DNA of 8,515 nt from CAYVLI01 sp964452105 [NCBI: uncultured Nitrospinota bacterium] (GCA_964452105.1 CAYVLI010000090.1:1-8515); one strand, 5' to 3'; shown: positions 1-5,408, counted from the first letter of the stretch. Notes: generated by a model not told the origin, from the letters alone. A program made the numbers and translations.

Positions 1-115
1 CAGCCCGCCCGAATACCTTTGTAGCGCCTTTCAAGAGCTTGTTCACCATGAACTGCTGGACGAGTTCCCTCTTCTCGTCAACAGTTCGGGCGGTTTTTTT
101 TCGCATCATCGCCAT
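1..115 (-). CDS. Possible 5' end of an unidentified gene, cut by the left edge
   Basis: On the minus strand an open frame starts at ATG 115 (in-frame ATGs also at 109 and 106) and runs off the window at base 1. It encodes about 38 residues that begin M-A-M-M-R-K-K, followed by a charged, helix-like stretch (VDEKRELVQQFMVNKLLKG) and ending near FGRA. The basic N-terminus and amphipathic pattern look protein-like and could suit a DNA-binding or transposase-like protein, but I do not recognise the family. No good Shine-Dalgarno sequence precedes any of the three starts. The same DNA forms a long inverted repeat ending in a T-run on the + strand, so an RNA or terminator explanation competes with a gene here. 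Confidence 0.35.
   Translation of the reverse strand, partial: MAMMRKKTARTVDEKRELVQQFMVNKLLKGATKVFGRA
4..101 (+). terminator. Long inverted repeat with U-tract (terminator-like or structured RNA 3' end)
   Basis: CCGCCCGAA (5-13) pairs perfectly with TTCGGGCGG (85-93), and eight T residues (94-101) follow directly on the + strand. The 71-nt interval holds further stems: GTTC/GAAC around 40-52 and GACGAG/CTCGTC at 59-64 and 74-79. The layout resembles a branched RNA ending in an intrinsic terminator, but the outer loop is long and the left flank is outside the window, so the upstream gene is unknown. Confidence 0.3.
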
Positions 116-118
116 ACC

Positions 119-299
119 GGATTTATTGAATGTGAATCCTGAAAAAGTAGATATACCGGGGTTTTCACGATTACCTGAAATTTCCTGGATTCCTCAAGCC
201 CCCCGTAGGAGCGGCATCTTGCCGCGATTTTTCGCGCCTGGAAGGCGCTCCTACAGTTTTTGTTTTACTACAACCACTTTTTCAGGATTTATTGAATGT
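119..299. mobile_element. MITE-like element with inverted and direct terminal repeats
   Basis: AATCCTGAAAAAGT (135-148) is repeated in perfect inverted orientation as ACTTTTTCAGGATT (276-289), giving 14-bp terminal inverted repeats around 127 bp. TATTGAATGT occurs as a direct repeat outside both ends (124-133 and 290-299), like a 10-bp target-site duplication with one extra G on the left. With the adjoining GGATT the direct repeat reaches 15 bp (119-133 and 285-299). A third copy of its core, ATTTATTGAAT, is at 307-317. No transposase is encoded inside. A small non-autonomous insertion is the simplest reading; chance overlap of AT-rich repeats is the alternative. Confidence 0.4.
205..254. repeat. 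REP-like palindromic doublet
   Basis: Two related units face each other. GTAGGAGCGGCATCTTGCCGC (from 205) contains the hairpin GCGGC-atctt-GCCGC (211-225). The opposing unit contains GCGCC-tggaa-GGCGC (234-248) and ends GCTCCTAC at 247-254, the exact inverse of GTAGGAGC at 205-212. This is the architecture of REP/BIME extragenic elements, and GTAGGAGCGGC-type repeats are known from several bacterial phyla. It lies inside the MITE-like element. Confidence 0.65.
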
Positions 300-452
300 T
301 TATTATATTTATTGAATTAATATTCTTTTCGCTGAATAGTTAGTTAGACATTACAGGGATGATGGGGCGCCTGTCAACCATTATGTTTATGTCAGGATTT
401 ATATCTTGTTAAATAAGTAGGACTTATAAGGAACAGGACAAATATTCAACAA

Positions 453-477
453 AGAGCACGTAATTTGCTCTATTTTT
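453..477 (+). terminator. Terminator-like hairpin without an obvious upstream gene
   Basis: AGAGCA (453-458) and TGCTCT (466-471) form a perfect 6-bp stem with a 7-nt loop, followed by ATTTTT (472-477). It would act on the + strand. No plus-strand gene is recognisable upstream in the window, so it may end an unannotated transcript or be a remnant. The stem is short and only half GC. Confidence 0.3.
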
Positions 478-613
478 AGCTGGACTATGGCATTTTTTTG
501 TATTAATCTGCTTCTCGAAGCCAAGATAGTATCCTGCCCTATTAAGATCACTGAACCTTTCCAGCGCCCTTCAACAATTCCCGCGTTGGCATATGCAGTG
601 GAGGAGCAGGGCA

Positions 614-1024
614 ATGATGTTGACCAGAGCAGGTGATTACGCTTTAAGAAGCATGGTATATCTGGCGGAACAGCCCGAGGGTAAGATAACCATCCTGGCT
701 GAGATAGCAGAAAAACAGGGCGTGCCAAAGAACTTCCTGGCTAAAATCCTTCAGATTCTAACCAAGGCGGGCCTGGTGAAATCGCATCAAGGAGTAAATG
801 GAGGTTACTCGATAGGGGTGACGCTGGAATCCATAAACCTCAAGAAAATAATCGAGATAGTCGAAGGGCCCATATTCCTTAACCGCTGCCTTATCAGAGA
901 GGGAGAATGTGAAAGGGAGAAAATCTGTAAATTGAACGGTGTCTGGGCGGAGGCTCAGGAGAAACTCCTTGAAGTACTTACTCAAACTACCCTGGCTGAC
1001 CTGGTGCAGAATGGTAGCGGCTGA
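614..1024 (+). CDS. Rrf2-family transcriptional regulator with Fe-S type Cys triad
   Basis: A 136-residue protein, the usual length for Rrf2 regulators (IscR, NsrR, CymR, RsrR relatives). Residues 1-60 form the winged helix-turn-helix, opening MMLTRAGDYALR, with the helix-turn-helix around ITILAEIAEKQGVPKNFLAKIL and the wing at HQGVNGGYSIG. Three cysteines, C92-x6-C99-x5-C105, sit where IscR/NsrR-type members bind an iron-sulfur cluster, so it probably senses iron, Fe-S status, redox or NO. The start at 614 was chosen because GAGGAG (601-606) lies 7 nt upstream and the N-terminus then matches the family; ATG 617 is the close alternative, and the open frame back to 593 lacks family similarity. 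It is monocistronic, with repeat-rich DNA upstream. The nearest downstream gene is the mutase 424 nt away. Its targets cannot be read from the sequence. Confidence 0.9.
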   Translation: MMLTRAGDYALRSMVYLAEQPEGKITILAEIAEKQGVPKNFLAKILQILTKAGLVKSHQGVNGGYSIGVTLESINLKKIIEIVEGPIFLNRCLIREGECEREKICKLNGVWAEAQEKLLEVLTQTTLADLVQNGSG

Positions 1025-1221
1025 TAAACCAGAATAGGGGTTCGAGACTTTACAAAAACAAGCCTAATGATGATTCCGGGAAGGGCACCTCACCTCTCCT
1101 TTATTATTGGAGCATAGCTACCCTTGCAATCTCCCTGATGATTTCCATACCCTGCCCTCACTCCTGCCATTCGTGAATGTCAAATCCCCACCAATTCTAT
1201 ATTAAGGCCGGGCTGAAAACC

Positions 1222-1266
1222 CTTTGCAAGGCCGGAGGCAGTTCTTAAAGTGGTCCGGCCGCAAAG
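1222..1266. promoter_or_regulatory. Bulged inverted repeat upstream of the mutase genes
   Basis: CTTTGC (1222-1227), AA, GGCCGGA (1230-1236), a 17-nt spacer, TCCGGCC (1254-1260), GCAAAG (1261-1266): 13 paired positions interrupted only by a 2-nt bulge. It lies about 30 nt upstream of the candidate promoter at 1297. It could be an operator or a transcript structure. No T-run follows, so it is not a standard terminator. No recognisable cobalamin riboswitch core lies nearby. Confidence 0.4.
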
Positions 1267-1296
1267 CAAGCGAAATAACCAGTCGATAAATAAGGT

Positions 1297-1324
1297 TTGA
1301 AATAGAGGCGCATTAAGGTAAAAT
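1297..1324 (+). promoter_or_regulatory. Candidate sigma70 promoter for the mutase genes
   Basis: TTGAAA (1297-1302, 5/6 to consensus) is followed after 16 nt by TAAAAT (1319-1324, 5/6). Transcription would begin near 1331, leaving a leader of about 115 nt before the mutase start. The rest of 1025-1448 holds no gene I can support. Confidence 0.4.
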
Positions 1325-1448
1325 CAAAATGGAATGCAGTAGATAAGGACACCGTGCTGCCTGCTCTCCAGACCCGACAGCCTGGTAAACAAAAGAAATT
1401 ACAGTAAATAAAGATAAAGTTTTTCATTCTCAAAAAAGGATGTGAAAA

Positions 1449-3080
1449 ATGACAGAGCATAAACCTCGTGAAAAGTTCGAGACGCTTTCGGGCATACCCC
1501 TCAAGAACGTCTATACCAGAGAAGACGTTTCTACCGATGATGATGGCAAATGGCTCGGCCTCCCGGGCGGGGCGCCCTTCACCCGCGGCGTCTATCCGAA
1601 CATGTATCGCCAGCAGCCATGGCGCATCTTCGAGCTAAGCGGCTACGGCACTCCCGAGGACGAGCGGGATCGCATCCTCTACCTCCTGAGCCAGGGAGAG
1701 ACGGGGTTCATCATGGAGATAGACCAGCTCACCACCTACCACATGTTCGACATAGACCACCCGGAAGTTATGGCCAGGAAGGAAGACGTGGGGTTGACGG
1801 GCCCGCCTCTCATGTCCCTGGCAGACTATGAGACGGCGCTGGAGGGCATCAAGCTGGACAAGGTTTACGCACATCCCGGCGGCGCGGTGATACAGTTCGC
1901 ACCCTTCGCACACGCCGCCTACTTCTCAGTGGCCCAGAAGCAGGGATTACCATTGAACAGGCTCAGGGGCACCGGCCAGAGCGACTACTTTATCAGCTAC
2001 CTATCCTGCCCCATCAAGGACCAGATACCCCCGCGCCCGGGCCTGCGGCTCAACTGCGATTTCATAGAATACTGCGTGGAGAACGTGCCCAAGTGGGTGC
2101 CCGTCTCCATTCCAGGCTATAACGCAAGCGAGAGCGGCATCAACGCCTACCAGGAGATAGCCGTTGTGCTGGCAAACGCCATCGAGTACATAGAGGAAAT
2201 CCTGCGGCGGGGAAAATATAAGATAGACGATTTCGCTTACGGCATCGGCGGGGTGAACTTCGCCAGCGGTCGCGACTTCTTCGAGGATGTGGCCAAGATG
2301 CGCGCCGCCCGACGCATGTGGTACAAGCTGCTGCACGACCGCTACGGCGCCACGGACCCCAAGGCCCTCAAGATGAGAATCCACGTGGTCACCACCGGCT
2401 CCTGGATGACCTATGAGCAGCCCCTGAACAACATCATCCGGGGGACGCTCTACTGCCTCGCAGCGGCCTTCGCAGGAGTGCAGTCCATAGGCGTCTCGTC
2501 GTTCGATGAAGCCATCTCAGTCCCCTCGGAGGAGGCGCACACCATAGCCGTGCGCACCCAGCAGATAATGCAGGAAGAGAGCAACATAACCAGCGTGGCA
2601 GACCCGCTGGGCGGCTCCTACTTCGTTGAGAAACTCACCGATGAAATAGAGGAACGGGCCTGGGAATACCTGGAGAAAATCCAGCAACAGGGCGGCTTCA
2701 TCAGCGTCCTGGAATCGGGCTGGCTGCACAATGAGGCATATCGGGGCATGATGGAACGGCAGAACAAAGTAACCAGCGGCGAGCTCAAGGTAGTGGGCCA
2801 CAACTGCTTCCGCATGGATAAGGAAGCCTTCCAGTTCAAGGCCTTCAGAGCCAACCCCAGCACCTGGGAGATAGCGCTCGAAAAGATTAAAAAGCTGCGC
2901 CGGCAGCGGGACAATCAGAAGGTGAAAAGGGCTCTCGACCACCTGAGCCAGGTCTGCGAATCCGATGAAAACATCATGCCTGTTATGCTGGAGGCGGTAC
3001 AGGCCTATTCCACCATAGGAGAAGTGGGGGAGGTTTATCGCAAAATCTTCGACACCTGGGACGCCCCCATACCTATTTAG
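1449..3080 (+). CDS. Cobalamin-dependent acyl-CoA mutase, large (substrate-binding) subunit, divergent
   Basis: 543 residues matching the acyl-CoA-binding barrel subunit of the methylmalonyl-CoA mutase family, without the B12 domain, which is encoded separately at 3329. Family landmarks are PNMYR (50-54), a GT-x-QSD motif with Q177, PPRPGLR with R200, PLNN (325-328), SFDEA (351-355), TQQI and DPLGGSYFVE (385-394). Several active-site positions differ from methylmalonyl-CoA mutase. RQYAGF becomes FELSGY, so the substrate-contacting Tyr is L63. SGYH becomes PGYN, so the active-site His is N225. SLHTNS becomes SIGVSS, and the loop after DKV (142-158) is unlike the usual TMTIN segment. It probably catalyses a radical carbon-skeleton rearrangement of another acyl-CoA. 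The start at 1449 has AAGGA 8 nt upstream; ATG 1440 is in frame but would overlap that ribosome-binding site. No frameshift is seen. No epimerase or MeaB chaperone gene lies in the window. Confidence 0.88.
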   Translation: MTEHKPREKFETLSGIPLKNVYTREDVSTDDDGKWLGLPGGAPFTRGVYPNMYRQQPWRIFELSGYGTPEDERDRILYLLSQGETGFIMEIDQLTTYHMFDIDHPEVMARKEDVGLTGPPLMSLADYETALEGIKLDKVYAHPGGAVIQFAPFAHAAYFSVAQKQGLPLNRLRGTGQSDYFISYLSCPIKDQIPPRPGLRLNCDFIEYCVENVPKWVPVSIPGYNASESGINAYQEIAVVLANAIEYIEEILRRGKYKIDDFAYGIGGVNFASGRDFFEDVAKMRAARRMWYKLLHDRYGATDPKALKMRIHVVTTGSWMTYEQPLNNIIRGTLYCLAAAFAGVQSIGVSSFDEAISVPSEEAHTIAVRTQQIMQEESNITSVADPLGGSYFVEKLTDEIEERAWEYLEKIQQQGGFISVLESGWLHNEAYRGMMERQNKVTSGELKVVGHNCFRMDKEAFQFKAFRANPSTWEIALEKIKKLRRQRDNQKVKRALDHLSQVCESDENIMPVMLEAVQAYSTIGEVGEVYRKIFDTWDAPIPI

Positions 3081-3141
3081 AATTTCACATAAGGATTAGC
3101 TAAGGAAAATTTGGGATAGGACGTATTAAAGCTCACACCTG

Positions 3142-3226
3142 TTTTCCCTCCCTTGGCGGGAGGGATTAAGAGAGGGGGTTATAAATTTTCACCCCCACCT
3201 TTATTCCTCCCCCGTCGAGGGGGAGG
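3142..3226. repeat. REP-like inverted doublet between the mutase subunit genes
   Basis: Unit A has the hairpin CCCTCCC-ttggc-GGGAGGG (3146-3164), followed by ATTAAGAGAGGGGG. Unit B, in opposite orientation, has CCTCCCCC-gtcga-GGGGGAGG (3206-3226), preceded by CCCCCACCTTTATT. Read on the other strand, unit B gives hairpin, AATAAAGG and TGGGGG, mirroring unit A. GGGGG (3174-3178) and CCCCC (3192-3196) can also pair across the centre. This is a BIME-like pair, different in sequence from the doublet at 205. The rest of the 248-nt gap shows nothing else beyond the small-subunit ribosome-binding site. Confidence 0.6.
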
Positions 3227-3328
3227 AGACTGTCGTCAGGAAAAACTTTTTCACAACAAGGGGCGGATTTCAAACCCACCCCCATACCTGGCGAGACGGC
3301 TACAGCGGAAAACATGTGAGGATAAAGG

Positions 3329-3739
3329 ATGGCTCAAGAGAAAAAGAACATAAAAGTTTTGATGGCCAAGACCAGCCTGGACGGCCACTGGCGCGGAGTG
3401 GCCATGGTCACCACCGCCCTGCGAAACGCAGGGATGGAAGTCATCTACGGCGGCATGATCACCCCTCGGCAGATAGTGGAAACGGCCCTGCAGGAAGACG
3501 TGAATGTCATCGGGTTGAACATAGGCGGCCGCCACGCCGGCATAGAGGAAATGTTCAGGCTCATTCGGGAAAAAGGCATGGACAATATACTGGTGGTAGC
3601 GGGCGGCGTTGTGCCGCCTGAAGATATACCGGTGTTGAAGAAGATGGGTGTGGCGGGAGTCTTCCCCCCGGGAAGCCTGCTGGAAGATATAGTCGCTTTC
3701 GTAAAAGAGAACACCCCCGCAAACCGCTCCCCTGCCTGA
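3329..3739 (+). CDS. Cobalamin-binding small subunit of the acyl-CoA mutase
   Basis: 136 residues corresponding to the Rossmann-like B12-binding domain of methylmalonyl-CoA mutase family enzymes. D18-G-H20-W-R-G23 is the DxHxxG motif; H20 should be the lower axial ligand of cobalt. ILVVAGGVVPPEDI (87-100) and the FPPGS turn (112-116) match the family's nucleotide-loop-binding region. The segment that is usually GVSSLAAGH is GLNIGGRH here (62-69), one residue shorter and without the SxL motif. It should pair with the large subunit encoded 248 nt upstream, as in the separate-subunit isobutyryl-CoA and 2-hydroxyisobutyryl-CoA mutases. GAGGA (3318-3322) is 6 nt before the ATG. The C-terminal residues ENTPANRSPA look like a disordered tail. 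Confidence 0.88.
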   Translation: MAQEKKNIKVLMAKTSLDGHWRGVAMVTTALRNAGMEVIYGGMITPRQIVETALQEDVNVIGLNIGGRHAGIEEMFRLIREKGMDNILVVAGGVVPPEDIPVLKKMGVAGVFPPGSLLEDIVAFVKENTPANRSPA

Positions 3740-3784
3740 AGACCTGTGCCGGGATAGCTTAAATCCATATTGTAAATTATAATT

Positions 3785-3820
3785 ATAGCCAGACGGGGAA
3801 AATGCCTGGCTATTCCTTTT
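3785..3820 (+). terminator. Terminator-like hairpin after the mutase small subunit
   Basis: ATAGCCAG (3785-3792) and CTGGCTAT (3806-3813) form a perfect 8-bp stem with a 13-nt loop, followed by TCCTTTT. It lies about 45 nt after the stop codon and would end the mutase transcript before the CBS gene. The T-run is interrupted, so termination may be partial. Confidence 0.55.
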
Positions 3821-3872
3821 CTCAACCACGTTGTCAGCTGGCAGGGGAAGCTGCTGTACCTCGCCCGCGAAG

Positions 3873-3889
3873 TTAAAGGAGTCCTTTAA
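3873..3889 (+). promoter_or_regulatory. Palindrome enclosing the ribosome-binding site of the CBS gene
   Basis: TTAAAGG-AGT-CCTTTAA (3873-3889) is a perfect palindrome. It contains AAAGGAG, the Shine-Dalgarno sequence 7 nt ahead of ATG 3889, and its last base is the A of that ATG. A hairpin with a 3-nt loop could mask the ribosome-binding site; as DNA it could equally be an operator. Confidence 0.4.
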
Positions 3890-4344
3890 TGCTTAAAGCA
3901 AAAGATATAATGACCAGGGAAATAATCACGGTAACGCCAGAAACAGAAATCATTCGGGCCGCAAAACTGATGCTGGACAACCACATTAACGGCCTGCCGG
4001 TGGTGGACGATCAGAACCACCTGGTGGGAATACTCTGCCAGAGCGACCTCATAGCTCAGCAAAAAGAGCTGCCCCTTCCATCAGTCTTCACCATCCTGGA
4101 CGCTTTCTTCCCCCTCACCTCTCCCAAACACCTGGAAGAAGAGCTGAAGAAGATAGCCGCCATAACGGTTTCTCAGGCCATGACACCCGATCCCGTAACG
4201 GTAACACCCGATACGGACCTCGATGAAATCGCCAAACTGATGGTGGATAAGAAGTACCACACACTACCCGTGGTGGATAATGAAGAGATAGTGGGCGTAA
4301 TCGGCAAGGAAGACGTCCTGCGCACGCTCTCCCCGGGAGATTGA
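3889..4344 (+). CDS. Tandem CBS-domain protein
   Basis: 151 residues made of two CBS domains and little else. CBS1 spans about 5-58 (KDIMTREIITVTPETEI, then NGLPVVDDQNHLVGILCQSDL). CBS2 spans about 96-148 (QAMTPDPVTVTPDTDLDEI, then HTLPVVDNEEIVGVIGKEDVL). A 37-residue linker between them carries a charged helix. Such stand-alone Bateman modules bind adenine nucleotides (AMP, ATP, sometimes SAM or NADH) and usually act as energy-state sensors on a partner protein. No catalytic or DNA-binding domain is attached, so the partner is unknown. The start is fixed by AAAGGAG 7 nt upstream, inside a palindrome. crcB begins 103 nt downstream with no clear terminator between, so co-transcription with crcB is possible. 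Confidence 0.9.
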   Translation: MLKAKDIMTREIITVTPETEIIRAAKLMLDNHINGLPVVDDQNHLVGILCQSDLIAQQKELPLPSVFTILDAFFPLTSPKHLEEELKKIAAITVSQAMTPDPVTVTPDTDLDEIAKLMVDKKYHTLPVVDNEEIVGVIGKEDVLRTLSPGD

Positions 4345-4447
4345 AATACCGCATTCCTAACTTCTTGATACAATATCGGCTTATCTCACGCCGTAGCGGA
4401 ACATCTCGCACCCATGCGTTCTGCATAATATTCCGGAGAAAAATGCA

Positions 4448-4828
4448 ATGTTTTTGTGGTTATTAGTAGGAGTTGGCGGGTTCATAGGCGCCATCCTGAG
4501 ATATTTGATCAGCGGCTGGATACAGAACGGAATAGCAAAATTCCCTTTAGGCACCCTGGTAGTCAATTTCATAGGAAGCTTCATCCTGAGCCTGGTAATG
4601 TATTTATCCGAGTACAAGGGCTTTTTCGGTGAAGAAACCAGGGTGCTCTTGACGATAGGGCTGCTGGGAGCATTTACCACCATGTCAACTTTCAGTTACG
4701 AATCTTTCAGGCTGCTCGAGCAGGAAGAAATCTTTTTTCTTGGCCTGAACGTCATTGCGACGATCATGCTGACCTTCTTCGCCGTGTATATGGGAAAAAC
4801 GGTCGCCATCAATTTATGGAGAGCTTGA
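4448..4828 (+). CDS. crcB: Fluoride ion channel/exporter CrcB (Fluc)
   Basis: 126 residues with four hydrophobic segments (about 2-22, 32-53, 65-84, 95-117), the standard size of a single Fluc subunit, which works as an antiparallel dimer in the inner membrane to expel fluoride. Signature motifs are GGFIGAILRY (10-19), PLGTLVVNFIGSF (33-45) with the conserved N40, and GLLGAFTTMSTFSYE (71-85), which carries the TT-x-S-T-F turn and aromatic residues of the ion pathway. GGAG (4434-4437) lies 10 nt before the ATG. The stop codon is 1 nt ahead of the DUF190 gene, a pairing seen in many genomes. I looked for a crcB-motif (fluoride) riboswitch in the 103-nt leader and did not see its conserved core. 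Confidence 0.95.
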   Translation: MFLWLLVGVGGFIGAILRYLISGWIQNGIAKFPLGTLVVNFIGSFILSLVMYLSEYKGFFGEETRVLLTIGLLGAFTTMSTFSYESFRLLEQEEIFFLGLNVIATIMLTFFAVYMGKTVAINLWRA

Positions 4829-4829
4829 A

Positions 4830-5171
4830 ATGAAAAGGGAATCCGAGGCAATTCTGCTGAGAATATTTTTAGGCGAGTCTGATAAATTCGAAGGAAAACC
4901 TCTCTACAAATACCTGATTGAGCTTTTCAGGAGAGAAGGGCTGGCTGGCGCCACCGTGTTGAGGGGCATCGATGGTTTCGGGAAAACCAGCCGCATTCAT
5001 ACCACGTCTATATTAAGACTTTCCACGGATTTGCCAATCGTGGTGGAAGTCGCGGATACGAGAGAAAAAATAGAAAAAATAAAGCCCCGGCTGGATGGAG
5101 TGGTCAAGGAAGGCCTGATAACCGAGGAGAAGGTCAGGATAATTCTCTACGAAGGCAACAAAAAGGATTGA
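4830..5171 (+). CDS. DUF190 family protein, PII-like, crcB partner
   Basis: 113 residues of the DUF190 family, a compact alpha/beta fold related to PII signalling proteins and commonly encoded next to crcB. Conserved blocks are GLAGATVLRGIDGFG (37-51), H57, LSTDLPIVVEV (64-74) and GLITEEKVRII (95-105). The exact function is not established; a regulatory or ligand-sensing role for the adjacent channel is inferred from the genomic association. It starts 1 nt after the crcB stop, with GGAGAG (4818-4823) lying inside the crcB C-terminal codons 6 nt before the ATG, so translation is probably coupled. No ATPase or signal peptide is visible. Confidence 0.88.
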   Translation: MKRESEAILLRIFLGESDKFEGKPLYKYLIELFRREGLAGATVLRGIDGFGKTSRIHTTSILRLSTDLPIVVEVADTREKIEKIKPRLDGVVKEGLITEEKVRIILYEGNKKD

Positions 5172-5275
5172 GCTAAATACCCGCCGCCACTATTTTTTTA
5201 TCCGGGCTTTTTTACGGCGCCGAGCCGTACGAACCGGACCTCTGTAATTGAATCCTCATCCGCGGAGAAAATATT

Positions 5276-5383
5276 ATGGATAATACTGAAGGCTGCATCG
5301 GAAGGCGGGCAATAGCCATACATTTAAACAGGGAACGATTTTTTATACCCGCCGGTGAAAAAAATGTTGCAAAAAAGAGTTGA
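5276..5383 (+). CDS. Possible 35-residue small protein in the feoB upstream region
   Basis: ATG 5276 opens a 35-codon frame ending at TGA 5381-5383. GGAG (5264-5267) sits 8 nt before the start, a good ribosome-binding site. The product is basic (RR, KK near the C-terminus) with one Cys and no clear membrane segment; I recognise no family. The stop codon overlaps the -35 element of the feoB promoter, so if translated it would belong to a transcript reading through from upstream. A chance ORF is at least as likely. Confidence 0.2.
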   Translation: MDNTEGCIGRRAIAIHLNRERFFIPAGEKNVAKKS

Positions 5384-5408
5384 CGATGATATTAGAATTG
5401 ATTATCAT
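5380..5408 (+). promoter_or_regulatory. Sigma70-type promoter of the feoB operon
   Basis: TTGACG (5380-5385, 5/6) and TATCAT (5403-5408, 5/6) are separated by exactly 17 nt. Transcription would start near 5415, giving a leader of about 90 nt before feoB. The -10 hexamer lies wholly inside the Fur-like box, which is classical geometry for iron-dependent repression. Confidence 0.7.

Noticed and set aside
39-320. 93-codon plus-strand open frame
   Set aside because: It runs through the inverted repeats and the REP doublet, has no ribosome-binding site and shows no family features.
399-728. Minus-strand frame of 109 codons
   Set aside because: It overlaps the well-supported Rrf2 gene start antisense and crosses the T-run hairpin; its composition is not protein-like.
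1033-1055. tRNA T-loop-like GGTTCGAGA
   Set aside because: No acceptor, D or anticodon arms can be assembled around it.
1104-1196. Minus-strand remnant reading NWWGFDIHEWQE, stop, then MEIIREIARVAMLQ
   Set aside because: The two short stretches look protein-like in one frame with a single in-frame stop and could be the decayed end of a gene, but 30 codons with no recognisable family are too little to call a pseudogene.
1294-1400. Lysine or cobalamin riboswitch upstream of the mutase
   Set aside because: AGAGGCGC resembles a piece of the lysine riboswitch core and a B12 switch would suit the enzyme, but the remaining conserved blocks of either class are absent.
3153-3353. 66-codon plus-strand frame between the mutase subunit genes
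   Set aside because: It translates the REP doublet and overlaps the small-subunit start in another frame.
3251-3829. 192-codon minus-strand frame
   Set aside because: It is the antisense shadow of the B12-binding subunit, has no ribosome-binding site, and crosses the terminator hairpin.
4345-4447. Fluoride riboswitch before crcB
   Set aside because: The conserved crcB-motif core and pseudoknot pairing were not recognised by eye; only a covariance-model search could settle it.
5178-5228. Terminator after the DUF190 gene
   Set aside because: T-runs are present (5190s and near 5210), but only a 4-bp CCCG/CGGG stem precedes the second one, and the better stem TACGGC-gccga-GCCGTA (5212-5228) comes after it rather than before.
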